Shown here piece after piece: positions 19,999 through 30,254 of a stretch of DNA of 64,000 nt; the stretch's first letter is position 1; every line of letters starts with the position of its first letter. A program made the translations under genes and the position numbers. This DNA is from Sphingomonas sp. 28-63-12. Its GTDB lineage: Bacteria > Pseudomonadota > Alphaproteobacteria > Sphingomonadales > Sphingomonadaceae. The stretch covers positions 178,762 to 242,761 of the forward strand of contig NCGD01000002.1 in the NCBI GenBank assembly GCA_002281535.1, given 5' to 3'. The notes under the pieces were generated by a model. The model saw only the letters and a list, made by a program, of their open reading frames with translations, did not search any database and had not been told where the DNA came from.

Positions 19999-21233
19999 TG
20001 GCCGCTCCACCGGACGATATAGGGAGATCGCGTCAGGAACGGATTGCGCCGCGTGAACGCCAGCAGCAAGCCCATTGCGATCGACAGCGCGATCATCGAC
20101 GATCCGCCATAGCTGATAAAAGGCAGGGTCATGCCCTTTGATGGCGCAATCCCGGTATTAACCGCCATGCTGACCAGCGCCTGCGCCCCGAATTGTGTGG
20201 CAAGCCCAGCGGCGGCAAGCATCCGAAACGGATCGGGCTCGTCGAGCAGTTTGACAAAAACACGCACCACGATTGCCAGGAACAGCAGCGCGATCACCGC
20301 GCATGCGATCAGCCCGAACTCCTCGCCGATGACCGAAAAAATATAATCGGTATGCGCCTCGGGCAGGCGGAACTTCATCGCGCCGCCGCCAGGCCCGGTG
20401 CCGGTAACACCGCCGGCCGTGATCGTCGCATAGGCCATGTCGGTCTGGTAATGATCAATAGTGCCGCCATCGCTGCCGCGCGATAGAAACGCGTCGATGC
20501 GGATCCGGGCGGTGTCGTAGAAGAGATAGGCCGCGATCAACCCGACCGGGACGGCGGCGACCAGCCCGCCCATCACCTTGAGCGGGGTGCCGGCAATCAT
20601 CAGCAACGCCAACCAGATTACGCCGAAAATGATCGTCTGGCCGAAATCAGGCTGCATCATCAACAGGCAGGCGACCAGCCCCGTCGCCGCAGCGGTAATC
20701 GGCACCACCGGCAGATCGGCCTCCTTGGCGCGCAGCGACAACAGCCAGGCAATGCTGACGATGAAAAACGGCTTGAGGAATTCCGATGGCTGGAACTGTG
20801 CCACGCCCACGCCGATCCAGCGCCGGGCGCCGTTCACCTCGACGCCGACAAACGGCACCGCCGCCAGCAGTACCACAAAGATTGCCGCGCCGATCAGCGC
20901 CATCCGCCGCGCCAGCGCAACCGGCATCATCGACACCACAAACATCACCGGCAGCGACACCGCCACCCACATCAGTTGGCGCCAGAAATAATAGAGCGGT
21001 GGAAAGTGAACCTTCTCTCCCGAATAACGCACTGCCGATGCCGGGCTTGCCGCCGCAACGGCGAGCAGGCCGATTGCCATCAGCAACAGCGCGAGCAGCA
21101 ATAGCACCCGATCAATATCCCAGAACCACATGCCAAGCGGGCTTCGATCGCCACGCCCGCCGCGCGGTTTGACCCGCGCCCACAGCGCCTGGCGCCGGTT
21201 CGCTGCGATGGTTTCGGCCCTGATATTGGTCAT
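19995..21233 (-). CDS. ftsW: FtsW, SEDS peptidoglycan polymerase
   Basis: Polytopic SEDS glycosyltransferase of the divisome, 412 residues with about ten membrane helices. It has the family residues around GVEVNGARRWIGVG and FQPSEFLKPF (TM4-5 region). The extracellular loop PEAHTDYIFSVIGEEFG contains the essential Asp, and the C-terminal KGMTLPFISYGGSSM is present. The N-terminal 30 residues are basic and cytoplasmic. It overlaps murD upstream and murG downstream by four bases each, and partners with the class B PBP FtsI in the same cluster. Confidence 0.97.
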   Translation of the reverse strand: MTNIRAETIAANRRQALWARVKPRGGRGDRSPLGMWFWDIDRVLLLLALLLMAIGLLAVAAASPASAVRYSGEKVHFPPLYYFWRQLMWVAVSLPVMFVVSMMPVALARRMALIGAAIFVVLLAAVPFVGVEVNGARRWIGVGVAQFQPSEFLKPFFIVSIAWLLSLRAKEADLPVVPITAAATGLVACLLMMQPDFGQTIIFGVIWLALLMIAGTPLKVMGGLVAAVPVGLIAAYLFYDTARIRIDAFLSRGSDGGTIDHYQTDMAYATITAGGVTGTGPGGGAMKFRLPEAHTDYIFSVIGEEFGLIACAVIALLFLAIVVRVFVKLLDEPDPFRMLAAAGLATQFGAQALVSMAVNTGIAPSKGMTLPFISYGGSSMIALSIAMGLLLAFTRRNPFLTRSPYIVRWSGQ

Positions 21234-22528
21234 GCCAGCGCCTCCACAGCCGACCGGAACGCGTCGCCCCGTGCCTCGAAATCGCGAAACTGATCGAACG
21301 ACGCGCAGGCCGGTGACAGCAATACTGTCTCACCGGCACGCGCCGCCGTCGCCGCCATTGCCACTGCCCGATCAAGCGTTTCACAATAGGTCACGGGCAT
21401 CTCGCCCGCCAGCAGCGCACAGAATTGCTCGCCCGCTTCGCCAATCGTGTAGGCCGCGCGGATATGCGGAAACCCGGGGCGACACGCCTCGAGCGATGGC
21501 GATTTCGCGCGGCCGCCCAGAATCCAGTGAATATCCTCGAACGCGGCAAGCGCCGGGGCCGCGCTTTCCGGGTTGGTCGCCTTGCTGTCGTTGACGAAGC
21601 GGACGCCGTGCTTGGTGGCGACGGTCTCCATCCGATGCGCCAGCCCGTGAAAACTTGCCAGACCGTCATCGATCGCCGCCTGCCCGACGCCAAGCGCCTC
21701 GCAGACATTGATCGCCGCCAGGGCATTCTGGGCATTGTGCGGCCCCTGCAGGCTCGGCCAGCGTGATTGATCCATGCAGAAACCCGACGCGATCTTGGTC
21801 AGATGCTCGCCTCGGGCCGAAAGGCTGCGCGCAATCGCGGCGGAAGGCGCATCGAAGATCGAGATGATCGCGTCATGGTCCGGCGACTGCATCGCAAACA
21901 GCCGCGCCTTGGCCGCCGCATAAGCCTCGAATCCGTCATAGCGATCGAGATGATCAGGCGTAATGTTCAGCAACACTGCCACCTCGCAATCAAGGCTAAG
22001 GGTCAGGTCGATCTGGTAGCTCGACAGTTCGAGGACATAGACACCGCCCTCGGGGAGCGGGTCTTCGCCCAAAATGGGCAGGCCGATATTGCCGCCCATC
22101 CGGCTCGGCACACCCGCAGTTTGCAGGATGTGGTAGATGAGCGCGGTCGTGGTCGACTTGCCGTTGGTGCCGGTGATCCCCACCACCTTGTGCGCTGGCA
22201 GGCCAGCACGCGCCTGCGCAAACAGTTCGATATCGCCAATCAGCGGCACGCCAGCCGCACGCGCCTTTGCAGCAATCGGATGGCGATTAATCGGCACGCC
22301 CGGCGAAACGATAACACCGTCATAGCCCGCAAAATCCAACATGTCGGTATCAGCGATCGTCACACCGCTGGCGTGATATTGGATAACCGCCTTGCGCCGC
22401 TCTTCATCCGCATCCCAGGCAAAGACGTCGGCCCCGCTCGCCACAAGCGCCTCGACCGTCGCCGCGCCTGAACGCGCCAGCCCCAGCACTGCAAAGCGTT
22501 TGCCGCGCCAGAGTTCGCTTGTGATCAC
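21230..22528 (-). CDS. murD: UDP-N-acetylmuramoylalanine--D-glutamate ligase MurD
   Basis: Mur ligase adding D-Glu, 432 residues. The N-terminal FAVLGLARSGAA, ATP loop GITGTNGKSTTT at about 112-123, central NITPDHLDRYDGF and C-terminal FVNDSKATNPESA motifs all match MurD. The start at 22528 follows a 109-base gap after mraY that contains a palindromic repeat, the largest break in the mraZ-to-ddl part of the cluster. Confidence 0.97.
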   Translation of the reverse strand: MITSELWRGKRFAVLGLARSGAATVEALVASGADVFAWDADEERRKAVIQYHASGVTIADTDMLDFAGYDGVIVSPGVPINRHPIAAKARAAGVPLIGDIELFAQARAGLPAHKVVGITGTNGKSTTTALIYHILQTAGVPSRMGGNIGLPILGEDPLPEGGVYVLELSSYQIDLTLSLDCEVAVLLNITPDHLDRYDGFEAYAAAKARLFAMQSPDHDAIISIFDAPSAAIARSLSARGEHLTKIASGFCMDQSRWPSLQGPHNAQNALAAINVCEALGVGQAAIDDGLASFHGLAHRMETVATKHGVRFVNDSKATNPESAAPALAAFEDIHWILGGRAKSPSLEACRPGFPHIRAAYTIGEAGEQFCALLAGEMPVTYCETLDRAVAMAATAARAGETVLLSPACASFDQFRDFEARGDAFRSAVEALA

Positions 22529-22536
22529 GCGCTTGT

Positions 22537-22620
22537 GCTCCTGCGAAGGCAGGAGCCCGGCGCCACGAGAGCAACCGATTGTGGCTCTGGACCCCCGACT
22601 GCGCGGGCATACCCAGGGGC
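22537..22620. repeat. REP-like palindromic element between mraY and murD
   Basis: GCTCCTGC (22537-22544) and GCAGGAGC (22549-22556) are perfect arms around GAAG. The core TCCTGCGAAGGCAGGAGCCC matches the element inside murB. A degenerate second half (CTCTGGACCCCCG ...) follows to about 22620. It sits in the only sizeable intergenic gap between mraZ and ddl and could act as a processing or attenuation hairpin (inference). Confidence 0.7.
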
Positions 22621-22637
22621 AAGGGCGGTCAACTGCA

Positions 22638-23708
22638 TCATCTCAGCTTCAACGTCGACAGGCCGACCAGCGCGAGCACGATCGCGATGATCCAGAAGCG
22701 GATAACCACCGTCGCCTCCGCCCAGCCAAGTTGTTCGAAATGATGATGAATGGGGGCCATGCGGAACACGCGCTTGCCGGTGCGCTTATAGAAGAACACC
22801 TGGATGATCACGCTCATCGCTTCCACCACAAACAACCCGCCGATGATGCCCAGCACGATTTCATGATGCGCGACGACTGATATCGTCCCGAGCGCGCCGC
22901 CCAGCGCCAGGCTGCCGGTATCGCCCATGAACACCGCCGCCGGCGGCGCATTGAACCACAAAAACGCCAGCCCCGCGCCGACCATCGCACCGCAGAAGAT
23001 CGCCATGTCACCAGCGCGCGGCACGTGTGGAATGCCCAAATATTCGGCGAATTTCGCATTACCGGCAAGATAGGCGATAATCATGAAGGCGACGGCTGCG
23101 ATGATCACCGGCATCGTCGCCAGCCCGTCCAGCCCGTCGGTCAGATTGACGGCATTGCCAAACGCCACGATCGTAAAGGCGGCAAAGGCGATATAGATAT
23201 AGCCCAGATCGATCACCGATCCGCTGTAGAAGGGCAGATACAGATGCGTGCCGTTCTGGCTGGTGATGATCCAGCTGGCGATGCCGGCGATCGCGAATTC
23301 GCCCAGCAACCGCATCCGCCCCGAAACGCCCTTGGTGCTCGCCTTGCGGACCTTGTCATAATCGTCGAGAAAACCGATCGCCCCGAACCCCAGCGTCACG
23401 AACAGACAGGCCCAGACAAACGGGTTGGTCAGATCCATCCACAGCAGGATCGCAATGACCATCGATGTCAGGATCATCAGCCCACCCATCGTCGGCGTGC
23501 CGCGCTTGGCAAGATGAGTCTGCGGTCCGTCTTCACGGATCGGCTGTCCCTTGCCCTGCCGGACGCGCAGCCAGCCGATGAATTTCGGCCCGATGATCAG
23601 CCCGATGATCAGCGCTGTCGCCACCGCGCCACCACTGCGGAAGCTGAGATAACGCACCAGGTTCAGCACGCCGGGGAAACCGAGATAGGCTGCAATATAA
23701 TATAACAT
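22638..23708 (-). CDS. mraY: Phospho-N-acetylmuramoyl-pentapeptide transferase MraY
   Basis: Ten-helix membrane transferase making lipid I, 356 residues. The catalytic motifs appear in order: [20 protein letters not shown] with the aspartate pair, [23 protein letters not shown], and [13 protein letters not shown]. The ATG overlaps the murF TAA by one base (TAATG). The C-terminus ends GLSTLKLR just before the intergenic repeat. Confidence 0.98.
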   Translation of the reverse strand: MLYYIAAYLGFPGVLNLVRYLSFRSGGAVATALIIGLIIGPKFIGWLRVRQGKGQPIREDGPQTHLAKRGTPTMGGLMILTSMVIAILLWMDLTNPFVWACLFVTLGFGAIGFLDDYDKVRKASTKGVSGRMRLLGEFAIAGIASWIITSQNGTHLYLPFYSGSVIDLGYIYIAFAAFTIVAFGNAVNLTDGLDGLATMPVIIAAVAFMIIAYLAGNAKFAEYLGIPHVPRAGDMAIFCGAMVGAGLAFLWFNAPPAAVFMGDTGSLALGGALGTISVVAHHEIVLGIIGGLFVVEAMSVIIQVFFYKRTGKRVFRMAPIHHHFEQLGWAEATVVIRFWIIAIVLALVGLSTLKLR

Positions 23709-25090
23709 TATGGTTTTCCGCCCCCCAGCGCTGCAACCAGAGCCGACAGCCCCACGCCATTCGAACCCTTGATGAGTACCGCGTCCCCGGCCGTCAGCAT
23801 CGTTTTCAGATGTACCAGCGCGGCAGCAGCGTCCGGCACATGGACGAAATCAACCTGCCCCTCAAGCGCGTTTGCAAGCGCCTTCATCCCGGCACCAACC
23901 AATATGGCGGTGCTGACGCCGGCGGCGATCACCGGCGCGGCCAGATCGGCATGATACGCCGCGCTATCATCGCCCATTTCGCGCATTTCGCCCAGCACAA
24001 CCAGCTTGCGCGGCGCCGGTTCCGCCGCCAGCACCGCCAGCGTCGCGCGCATCGAGGCCGGGTTCGCGTTATAGCTTTCATCGATCACCAGCGCGGTCGC
24101 GCCATTGGCCAGCGGGGTCAGGAAACGCGCGCCACGTCCGGCCAGCCCGCCCAATTCGGCCAGCGCCAGACCGGCCAGCGCGACATCGCCCCTTGCCGCC
24201 TCGACCGCCGCCACCACCGCCAGCGCATTCGACACCAGATGCGCGCCCGGCTGGCCGACCGTGAAGCTCAGTTCACGGGTCAGCAATTGCGCGGTGACAA
24301 AGGTGCCGCCAGTCGGCGTCCGCATCGTCTCCAGCGCGCGCACGTCCGCCCCGTGGCCGCTGCCAAAGGTCACGATCCGCGCGGCCTGCGCCTGCGCCGC
24401 CGCTATCAGGCGATCGCGATGAATGTTATCGAACGGGATGATCGCCGCGCCGCCGGGTTCGAGCCCCTCGAAAATCTCCGCCTTGGCATCGGCAATCCCG
24501 GCTTCGTCCTTGAAGAATTCAATATGGACCGAGGCAACGGTTGTGATGATCGCCACATGCGGGCGCACGAAGCGCGTCAGCGTCGCCAGTTCACCCGCAT
24601 GGTTCATCCCCATTTCGAGCACCGCAAAACGGGATGTCGCGGGCATCCGCGCCAAGCTGAGCGGTACACCGGTATGATTGTTATAGCTTTTGACCGAGCG
24701 GTGGACCTGCCCGGGCGCAGCCCTGTCGAGCGCCGCGAACAGCGCTTCCTTGGTGCCGGTCTTGCCGACCGAGCCGGTCACGCCGATGATCGTCGCTGTG
24801 GTTCGCGCCCGCGCCGCCACGCCAAGCGCCTCAAGCGCGGCCATCGTGTCGCTCACCAGCACATGCGGGTGCGCGGTTTGCGCGCTGACGATCGCGCCCG
24901 CCGCGCCACGCGCAAAGGCTTGGTCGAGATAGAGATGCCCGTCGCTGGTCTCGCCCTTCAGCGCAATGAACAAATCGCCGGGGCAGACTTCGCGCGAATC
25001 GAATGTGACGCCCGTCGCCTCGAAATCGGTCGAGGTAATGCCGCCGGTGGCCGCGGCGATCGCGGCGGATGTCCAGAGCGGCGCGCTCAT
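23708..25090 (-). CDS. murF: UDP-MurNAc-tripeptide--D-Ala-D-Ala ligase MurF
   Basis: Mur ligase attaching D-Ala-D-Ala, 460 residues from [17 protein letters not shown]. The ATP loop [13 protein letters not shown], the central [19 protein letters not shown], the [14 protein letters not shown] segment and the C-terminal LVKGSNG-type end ([10 protein letters not shown]) identify MurF. I chose the ATG at 25090 because it overlaps the murE TGA by four bases; the frame runs three codons further upstream. Confidence 0.97.
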   Translation of the reverse strand: MSAPLWTSAAIAAATGGITSTDFEATGVTFDSREVCPGDLFIALKGETSDGHLYLDQAFARGAAGAIVSAQTAHPHVLVSDTMAALEALGVAARARTTATIIGVTGSVGKTGTKEALFAALDRAAPGQVHRSVKSYNNHTGVPLSLARMPATSRFAVLEMGMNHAGELATLTRFVRPHVAIITTVASVHIEFFKDEAGIADAKAEIFEGLEPGGAAIIPFDNIHRDRLIAAAQAQAARIVTFGSGHGADVRALETMRTPTGGTFVTAQLLTRELSFTVGQPGAHLVSNALAVVAAVEAARGDVALAGLALAELGGLAGRGARFLTPLANGATALVIDESYNANPASMRATLAVLAAEPAPRKLVVLGEMREMGDDSAAYHADLAAPVIAAGVSTAILVGAGMKALANALEGQVDFVHVPDAAAALVHLKTMLTAGDAVLIKGSNGVGLSALVAALGGGKP

Positions 25091-26502
25091 TGCGCGCAAT
25101 CCCGCGCAACGCTGACATCGTCGAACGGCATCACCAGATCGCCAACGATCTGGCCCTGCTCATGCCCCTTGCCGGTCAGCAGCACGATATCGCCCTCTCC
25201 AGCGGCAGTGATCGCGGCGGCAATCGCCTCGCGCCGTCCGGCAATGTTGATTGCCCCGGGCGCGCCGGCCATGACCTGGTCGCGGATCGCGGCCGGGTCC
25301 TCGCTGCGCGGATTATCGTCGGTGACGATCACGTAATCGGCGAGGCGGGCCGCCATTTCGCCCATCGGCGCGCGCTTGCCCGAATCACGGTCCCCGCCGG
25401 CCCCGATCAGAACGATCAACCGACCCGCCGCATGGGGCTTGAGCGCGGCGATGGCTGCCTCGATGGCATCGGGGGTATGGGCATAATCGACATAGACCGG
25501 CGCGCCGGTGCGTGTAATCACGGCGCGCTCGAGCCGCCCCCGCACGGGCTGCAGCCGCGCCAACGCCGCCAACGTCGCCCCGACCTCTCCCCCCGTCGCA
25601 ACGACGAGGCCGGCGGCGGTCAGCGCATTGGCCGCCTGATAGGCCCCGATCAGCGGCAAATTGACCTTGTGCAGCGTGCCCGCCGCTTCGATCACCAGCC
25701 CCTGGCCAAGCAATGTCGGGTCGCGCGACACCAGCCGCAGCGTTTCGCCCTGCTCGCCCACCGTGATCAGCTTATTGCCGCGCTCGCGCGCCAGATCGAT
25801 TACGCGCGCCGAATATTGGTCGTCGGCCCACACCACCGCCGTGCCATCGGGCGCGAGAACATCGGTGAACAGGCGCATCTTGGCGGTGAAATAATCCGCC
25901 ATGTCGCGGTGATAATCAAGATGATCGCGGCTGAGATTGGTAAAGGCAGCTGCCTGCACCGGCAGCCCCTCGGTTCGATATTGCGACAGCCCATGGCTCG
26001 ATGCCTCGAAGGCAAGATGGGTCACCCCTTCGCGCGCCAGCCCGCCGACATTGGAGAGGAAGGTGACGATGTCCGGCGTGGTCAACCCGGTGATCACGCT
26101 GTCATTGGCTGTCGTCACGCCCAGCGTCCCGATCGACGCGGCGTGATGGCCGAACATCCGCCACAGCTGACGGGTCATTTCGACCGTGGAGGTTTTGCCG
26201 TTGGTGCCGGTTACCGCCACTGCGGTGGCGGGAAAGGGGGCGAAGAACCCCGCCGCCAAAGCGGCAAAGGCAGCGCGCGGATTATCGGCGGCGATGTGCA
26301 ATGCGCCAATCACCACAGCGCCCGGTCGGGCGACGACAGCAATCGCGCCGGCAGCGATAGCGGCGGGAATAAAGTCCTCACCATTGACGCGCATGCCCTC
26401 GAAAGCGCCGAAGATCGTGCCCGGCGCGACCTTGCGATGATCGATCGCAAAGCCGGTCACGGTCTGTGGGTCATCCCCGCCGGTCAGCGCGCCCAGCTTC
26501 AT
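25087..26502 (-). CDS. murE: MurE, UDP-MurNAc-tripeptide synthetase
   Basis: Mur ligase adding the third amino acid, 471 residues. The ATP loop AVTGTNGKTSTVEM, the SSHGLSQYR and DHLDYHRDM segments, and the DDNPRSEDP motif near residue 408 are present. DNPR is the established signature for meso-diaminopimelate specificity, so the wall is inferred to be DAP-type. It overlaps ftsI upstream and murF downstream by four bases each. Confidence 0.97.
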   Translation of the reverse strand: MKLGALTGGDDPQTVTGFAIDHRKVAPGTIFGAFEGMRVNGEDFIPAAIAAGAIAVVARPGAVVIGALHIAADNPRAAFAALAAGFFAPFPATAVAVTGTNGKTSTVEMTRQLWRMFGHHAASIGTLGVTTANDSVITGLTTPDIVTFLSNVGGLAREGVTHLAFEASSHGLSQYRTEGLPVQAAAFTNLSRDHLDYHRDMADYFTAKMRLFTDVLAPDGTAVVWADDQYSARVIDLARERGNKLITVGEQGETLRLVSRDPTLLGQGLVIEAAGTLHKVNLPLIGAYQAANALTAAGLVVATGGEVGATLAALARLQPVRGRLERAVITRTGAPVYVDYAHTPDAIEAAIAALKPHAAGRLIVLIGAGGDRDSGKRAPMGEMAARLADYVIVTDDNPRSEDPAAIRDQVMAGAPGAINIAGRREAIAAAITAAGEGDIVLLTGKGHEQGQIVGDLVMPFDDVSVARDCAQ

Positions 26503-28217
26503 TCGGGATCGGCCGTGTTTTCACCGGGCGCATGCCACAGCAGCGGAGTTAGTTCTGACACGTCAACATCACGGCGCATGTCGGGCATGACGCCCAGCAT
26601 CTGGCCGGTCCGCGCGATGACGCGGCTGACCACCGGCGCAACCGTCCACGCCGCCGTCGTCTGCCCTGCCGATTGGGCATTGGCGACGGGCGAATCGAGC
26701 ATGGCGATCACCACGTAACGGGGCGCGTCCATCGGGAAGGCGGCGGCGAAGGTTGAGACATTGCGACTATGCGAATAGCCGCTCTTCATTGCAATTTCAG
26801 CGGTGCCGGTCTTGCCGCCGACACGATAGCCGGGCGATTCACCTTTTCGGCCGGTACCGTCGAGCACGACCAGCCGCAGCAGCTGGCGAATCCGGTCACT
26901 GGTAGCGGGCGAAATCACGCGCCGCCCTTCGCTGGCCTTGCCGGGCGCAACCCGCATCAATGTTGCCGGTCGCCAGATGCCGCCATTGACGAGCGCGGCA
27001 TAGGCACTCGCCAGATGAAGCGGCGTCACTGCAATCCCGTGGCCAAAGCCGCTCGTCATTACCGTCACGCGCGCCCAGTAATTGGGCCAGAGCGGGCGCT
27101 GCTTTTCGCGGAGTTCGATATCCGGTGCGGTGTCGAACCCCAGCTTGCGGAACATCGCCTGCATCCGGTCGGCACCGAGCTCGTCGGCAATCCGCGCAGT
27201 GACGATATTGGACGAATGGACAAGTGTTTCCGGAATATCGAGATAACGCCGTTGCGGATGATCGTCCTTGATCTTGAAGCGGCCGATTTGCAGCGGCTCA
27301 CGCGCGTCGAAACGCCGGGACATCGATGTAACGACACCAGAATCGATTGCCGCCGCCATCGTGATCGGCTTGAAGGTCGAACCGAGTTCATAGACCGATT
27401 GCGTCACGTTATTGCGTAACCCATCCTGCGTGGCGTCGCGGACGCGGTTGGGATTGTACATCGGAAACGACACCATCGCGATCACTTCGCCGGTCTGGAC
27501 ATCGAGCATCACGCCTGCTGCAGCCTTTGCCTTGAACGACAGCATCGCATTGCCGAGTTCACTCTCGAAAGCGGCCTGGACGCGCGAATCGAGCGACAGC
27601 GCGATCGGGGTCGAACGCTCGATAGGGTTTGTCAGCCGCTCATTGAGCACGCGCTCCATCCCGCTCATGCCGTTGCCATTGGCATTGATGAAGCCGATGG
27701 CATGCGCGGCCATGCTCGATTGCGGATACAGACGTTCGGGCTCGCGCGCGAAATCGACGGCGGGCTCGCCCAGTGCGTTCACGGCCTTGACCAGTTCGGG
27801 CATAGCGCGGCGTTGCAGGTAGAAGAATGACGTGCCCGAACGCAGCCGGGCAAGATACCAGCCGCTGTCATGCTCGGGCATCAGCGCGGCGAGCTTGGGC
27901 GCCAGCTCCTCGGGCTTGTTGACCATCTTGTTGGGATGGATGCCGATTGACCATGCATCGATGGTCCGGGCGAGCGGCGCCCCGTTGCGATCGACGATAT
28001 CGCCCCGCAACGGTACCAGCGCGGCCGCGCCCTCGCGCGTCGTCGCCGGCTGCGCAAAGGCGGCTAGAAAGGCCAGCCGCAACAGCACCAGCAACACGCC
28101 GGCGGCGATCAGCAACATCAGCATCATCAACCGCACCGGCGCGATCGCCGACATCGGGTGGTGGCGCTGTCCGGTCGGTCGGCGCGTCGCTACAGGTCTG
28201 GCGACGAGTACACTCAA
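26499..28217 (-). CDS. ftsI: FtsI (PBP3) class B penicillin-binding protein
   Basis: Septal transpeptidase, 572 residues. It has one N-terminal membrane helix (about 27-50), a PBP dimerisation domain, and a transpeptidase domain with SxxK (ELGSTFKPI), SxN (VHSSNIV) and KTG (VGGKTGTAE) motifs in order. The first codon is a TTG whose last two bases share the ftsL stop (TTGA), parallel to the ATGA overlaps elsewhere. An ATG 21 codons later (MSAIAPVRLMML) is the alternative start, and the choice is not settled. Confidence 0.95.
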   Translation of the reverse strand: MSVLVARPVATRRPTGQRHHPMSAIAPVRLMMLMLLIAAGVLLVLLRLAFLAAFAQPATTREGAAALVPLRGDIVDRNGAPLARTIDAWSIGIHPNKMVNKPEELAPKLAALMPEHDSGWYLARLRSGTSFFYLQRRAMPELVKAVNALGEPAVDFAREPERLYPQSSMAAHAIGFINANGNGMSGMERVLNERLTNPIERSTPIALSLDSRVQAAFESELGNAMLSFKAKAAAGVMLDVQTGEVIAMVSFPMYNPNRVRDATQDGLRNNVTQSVYELGSTFKPITMAAAIDSGVVTSMSRRFDAREPLQIGRFKIKDDHPQRRYLDIPETLVHSSNIVTARIADELGADRMQAMFRKLGFDTAPDIELREKQRPLWPNYWARVTVMTSGFGHGIAVTPLHLASAYAALVNGGIWRPATLMRVAPGKASEGRRVISPATSDRIRQLLRLVVLDGTGRKGESPGYRVGGKTGTAEIAMKSGYSHSRNVSTFAAAFPMDAPRYVVIAMLDSPVANAQSAGQTTAAWTVAPVVSRVIARTGQMLGVMPDMRRDVDVSELTPLLWHAPGENTADPE

Positions 28218-28789
28218 CGGCCGCCTACCGCTTCCGCATGCGCGCTGGTCATCAGGTCGCCAAGCGTCGAATCGCTGAGCAGCTTGCGGTCGAGCATGGC
28301 GATTGCGCCAATCCGCTGGCCGCCCGCATGGGTTTGCACTGCGGCGACGCTGGCGAGCAGGGTTCGACCGGGCCGGGCGGCGGGCACCACCGGCGGTGAA
28401 ACGGGCTCGGGCGCGGGGGCGATCACGTCGACGGCGCGGGGTGCCGACGGCACGATATACGAGGCGACCTGAGCCTGACTGCCGCCAGCCGGGGCATTCA
28501 AGTCGATCGACGCCAAGGTCGCCTCGTCAGCAACGAACTGGTCCGATGCCGGCGCGGTCAGCGCGAACACATCGCCGTTCCAGCGTTCGAGCTGGGCGAG
28601 GTTGGCGCGCGTATCGAACTCGGTTTCCAACGATCGGATGTCTCGCTTCGCCAGCAGGATCTTGCGATCCATGTCGGCGACACGCTTGCGCTCGGCCGCT
28701 ACCTGCAGCGACACAAGATAAAAGCCGAGCACGACGATCACGCCGCTTACGAACCAGCCCAGCCCTCGCATGCGATATGCCGCTGTCAT
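28214..28789 (-). CDS. ftsL: FtsL-like divisome protein
   Basis: A 191-residue bitopic protein with a short cytoplasmic start ([12 protein letters not shown]), one membrane helix (about 11-30) and a coiled-coil stretch (about 30-65, [19 protein letters not shown]). A Pro/Ala-rich tail makes it longer than the roughly 100-residue E. coli FtsL. Sequence alone is weak, but the position between rsmH and ftsI with four-base overlaps on both sides is diagnostic. Confidence 0.85.
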   Translation of the reverse strand: MTAAYRMRGLGWFVSGVIVVLGFYLVSLQVAAERKRVADMDRKILLAKRDIRSLETEFDTRANLAQLERWNGDVFALTAPASDQFVADEATLASIDLNAPAGGSQAQVASYIVPSAPRAVDVIAPAPEPVSPPVVPAARPGRTLLASVAAVQTHAGGQRIGAIAMLDRKLLSDSTLGDLMTSAHAEAVGGR

Positions 28790-29730
28790 CTTGTCTCTCC
28801 TACTGGCCAGGGCGCTGCTACAGTTCGCTGCGCCGCTCGCAATGTTGCCGAACGCGCCCGCGGATTGCGGGCAATCTCTTCCTCGTCCGCACGAACGGCG
28901 CGGCCGGTAATATGGAAACTGGGCAGAGAAGCGGGAGTGGCTTGCGGCAGGTGTCGAGACCCGCCAGGCATGGTGCCGCTACGTTGTCTGAGGAAGCGCT
29001 TGACCAGCCTGTCTTCCAGGCTGTGGAAGCTGACGACCGCTAGGCGTCCTCCCGGGCTCAAGATGCTTTCTGATGTATTAAGAAGACTCTCTAGCTCATT
29101 AAGTTCCTGATTTATTTTTATGCGGATCGCCTGAAAGGTCCGCGTCGATGGATCCTTCTTGTCATGCGGGCGATAGCCCAGCGCGCGGCGCACCACGCCG
29201 GCCAGTTCGCCGGTGGTCGTCATTGGGCGCGCAGCGACGATGGCGCGGGCAACCCGGCGGGCGCGGGGCTCTTCACCATAAAGCTTCAGGACGTCGGCAA
29301 TTTCCGCTTCTTCGGCGTCGTTGATGAAATCAGCCGCACTGATACCGTCGCGGCTCATCCGCATGTCGAGCGGGCCATCCGACTGGAACGAAAAGCCGCG
29401 ATCAGGCTGGTCGATCTGCATTGACGAGACACCGATATCCATCACCAACCCGTCGACTGGCAGGGCATCGCGCTGGGCGAGTTCGGCCGGGATGGTCGAA
29501 AACAGCGCATGCACCAGCGTCAGCGCCCCATTGCTCTCGACGACCAGCGCCTGCCCGGCCGCAATCGCATCGGGGTCGCGATCGAAGGCAATCACCCGCG
29601 CCCCCTTTGCCAGCATCGCGCGGGTATAGCCCCCGGCGCCAAAGGTTGCATCGACATGGCATTCGCCCGGTACGATCGCCAGCGCGGCGATTACCGCATC
29701 GAGCAGCACGGGCACATGCGGGGCGTTCAC
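28786..29730 (-). CDS. rsmH: 16S rRNA m4C1402 methyltransferase RsmH
   Basis: SAM-dependent N4-methyltransferase acting on C1402 of 16S rRNA (formerly MraW), 314 residues. The start is [17 protein letters not shown]. The SAM-binding [14 protein letters not shown] lies at about 23-36, and the [21 protein letters not shown] and [13 protein letters not shown] motifs are clear. It overlaps mraZ (29730/29727) and ftsL by four bases. Confidence 0.97.
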   Translation of the reverse strand: MNAPHVPVLLDAVIAALAIVPGECHVDATFGAGGYTRAMLAKGARVIAFDRDPDAIAAGQALVVESNGALTLVHALFSTIPAELAQRDALPVDGLVMDIGVSSMQIDQPDRGFSFQSDGPLDMRMSRDGISAADFINDAEEAEIADVLKLYGEEPRARRVARAIVAARPMTTTGELAGVVRRALGYRPHDKKDPSTRTFQAIRIKINQELNELESLLNTSESILSPGGRLAVVSFHSLEDRLVKRFLRQRSGTMPGGSRHLPQATPASLPSFHITGRAVRADEEEIARNPRARSATLRAAQRTVAAPWPVGETR

Positions 29731-30254
29731 AGCTTTTCCCCGCGTTCGTCGAGGAAATGTGTCACCATGTCCTTCATCGTGTCGGTCGCGCGCGGCGAGG
29801 CGAGCAGCGAGGCCGGGTCCCAGATCTCGAAATGATTGCCCAGGCCGTAGAAGAACGCATATTTGCCGATTTTCACGCGTTTGCGGGGAAAGCTGGGCAT
29901 GATGAAACGGCCGCTGGCATCGAACGGCAAGGTATCAACCGCCATGCCCCGGCGCAGAATTTCGTCATTCGGCGCGCCGTCAGGCCCGGCATGGGCCAGC
30001 GCCCGCGCCTCAAGCGCGGCAAAGCGCGCCGCACCTTGCGCCACGTCATATCCTACCAGGCACTGATCGCCTTCATGCACGCCGATCACAATCTGCGCGA
30101 TATCCTTGGGATCGCCATCGGCCGGGCTTCGGGCAATCAGCGTGGCGCGCAGCGATGACGGGATCGCGACGCGACCCTTGTCGTCGACCTGCTGCAGCGC
30201 ATAGCCCTGATAGATGCCCTTGATCGACACGCCCACCTCGTTCGTGGCGCGCAT
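29727..30254 (-). CDS. mraZ: MraZ transcriptional regulator of the dcw cluster
   Basis: A DNA-binding protein with two AbrB-like (SpoVT) half domains, 175 residues from the ATG at 30254, which is preceded by AGAGAGCT. The conserved [20 protein letters not shown] and a second [14 protein letters not shown] are in the expected places. The frame continues 60 bases upstream but lacks a better start. MraZ is established as a repressor of its own operon in E. coli, and matching box repeats lie about 105 bases upstream here. Confidence 0.95.
   Translation of the reverse strand: MRATNEVGVSIKGIYQGYALQQVDDKGRVAIPSSLRATLIARSPADGDPKDIAQIVIGVHEGDQCLVGYDVAQGAARFAALEARALAHAGPDGAPNDEILRRGMAVDTLPFDASGRFIMPSFPRKRVKIGKYAFFYGLGNHFEIWDPASLLASPRATDTMKDMVTHFLDERGEKL

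Noticed and set aside
25069-26718. 549-codon open frame antisense to murE/ftsI
   Set aside because: Antisense shadow; no domain and no ribosome site, and it spans two certain genes.
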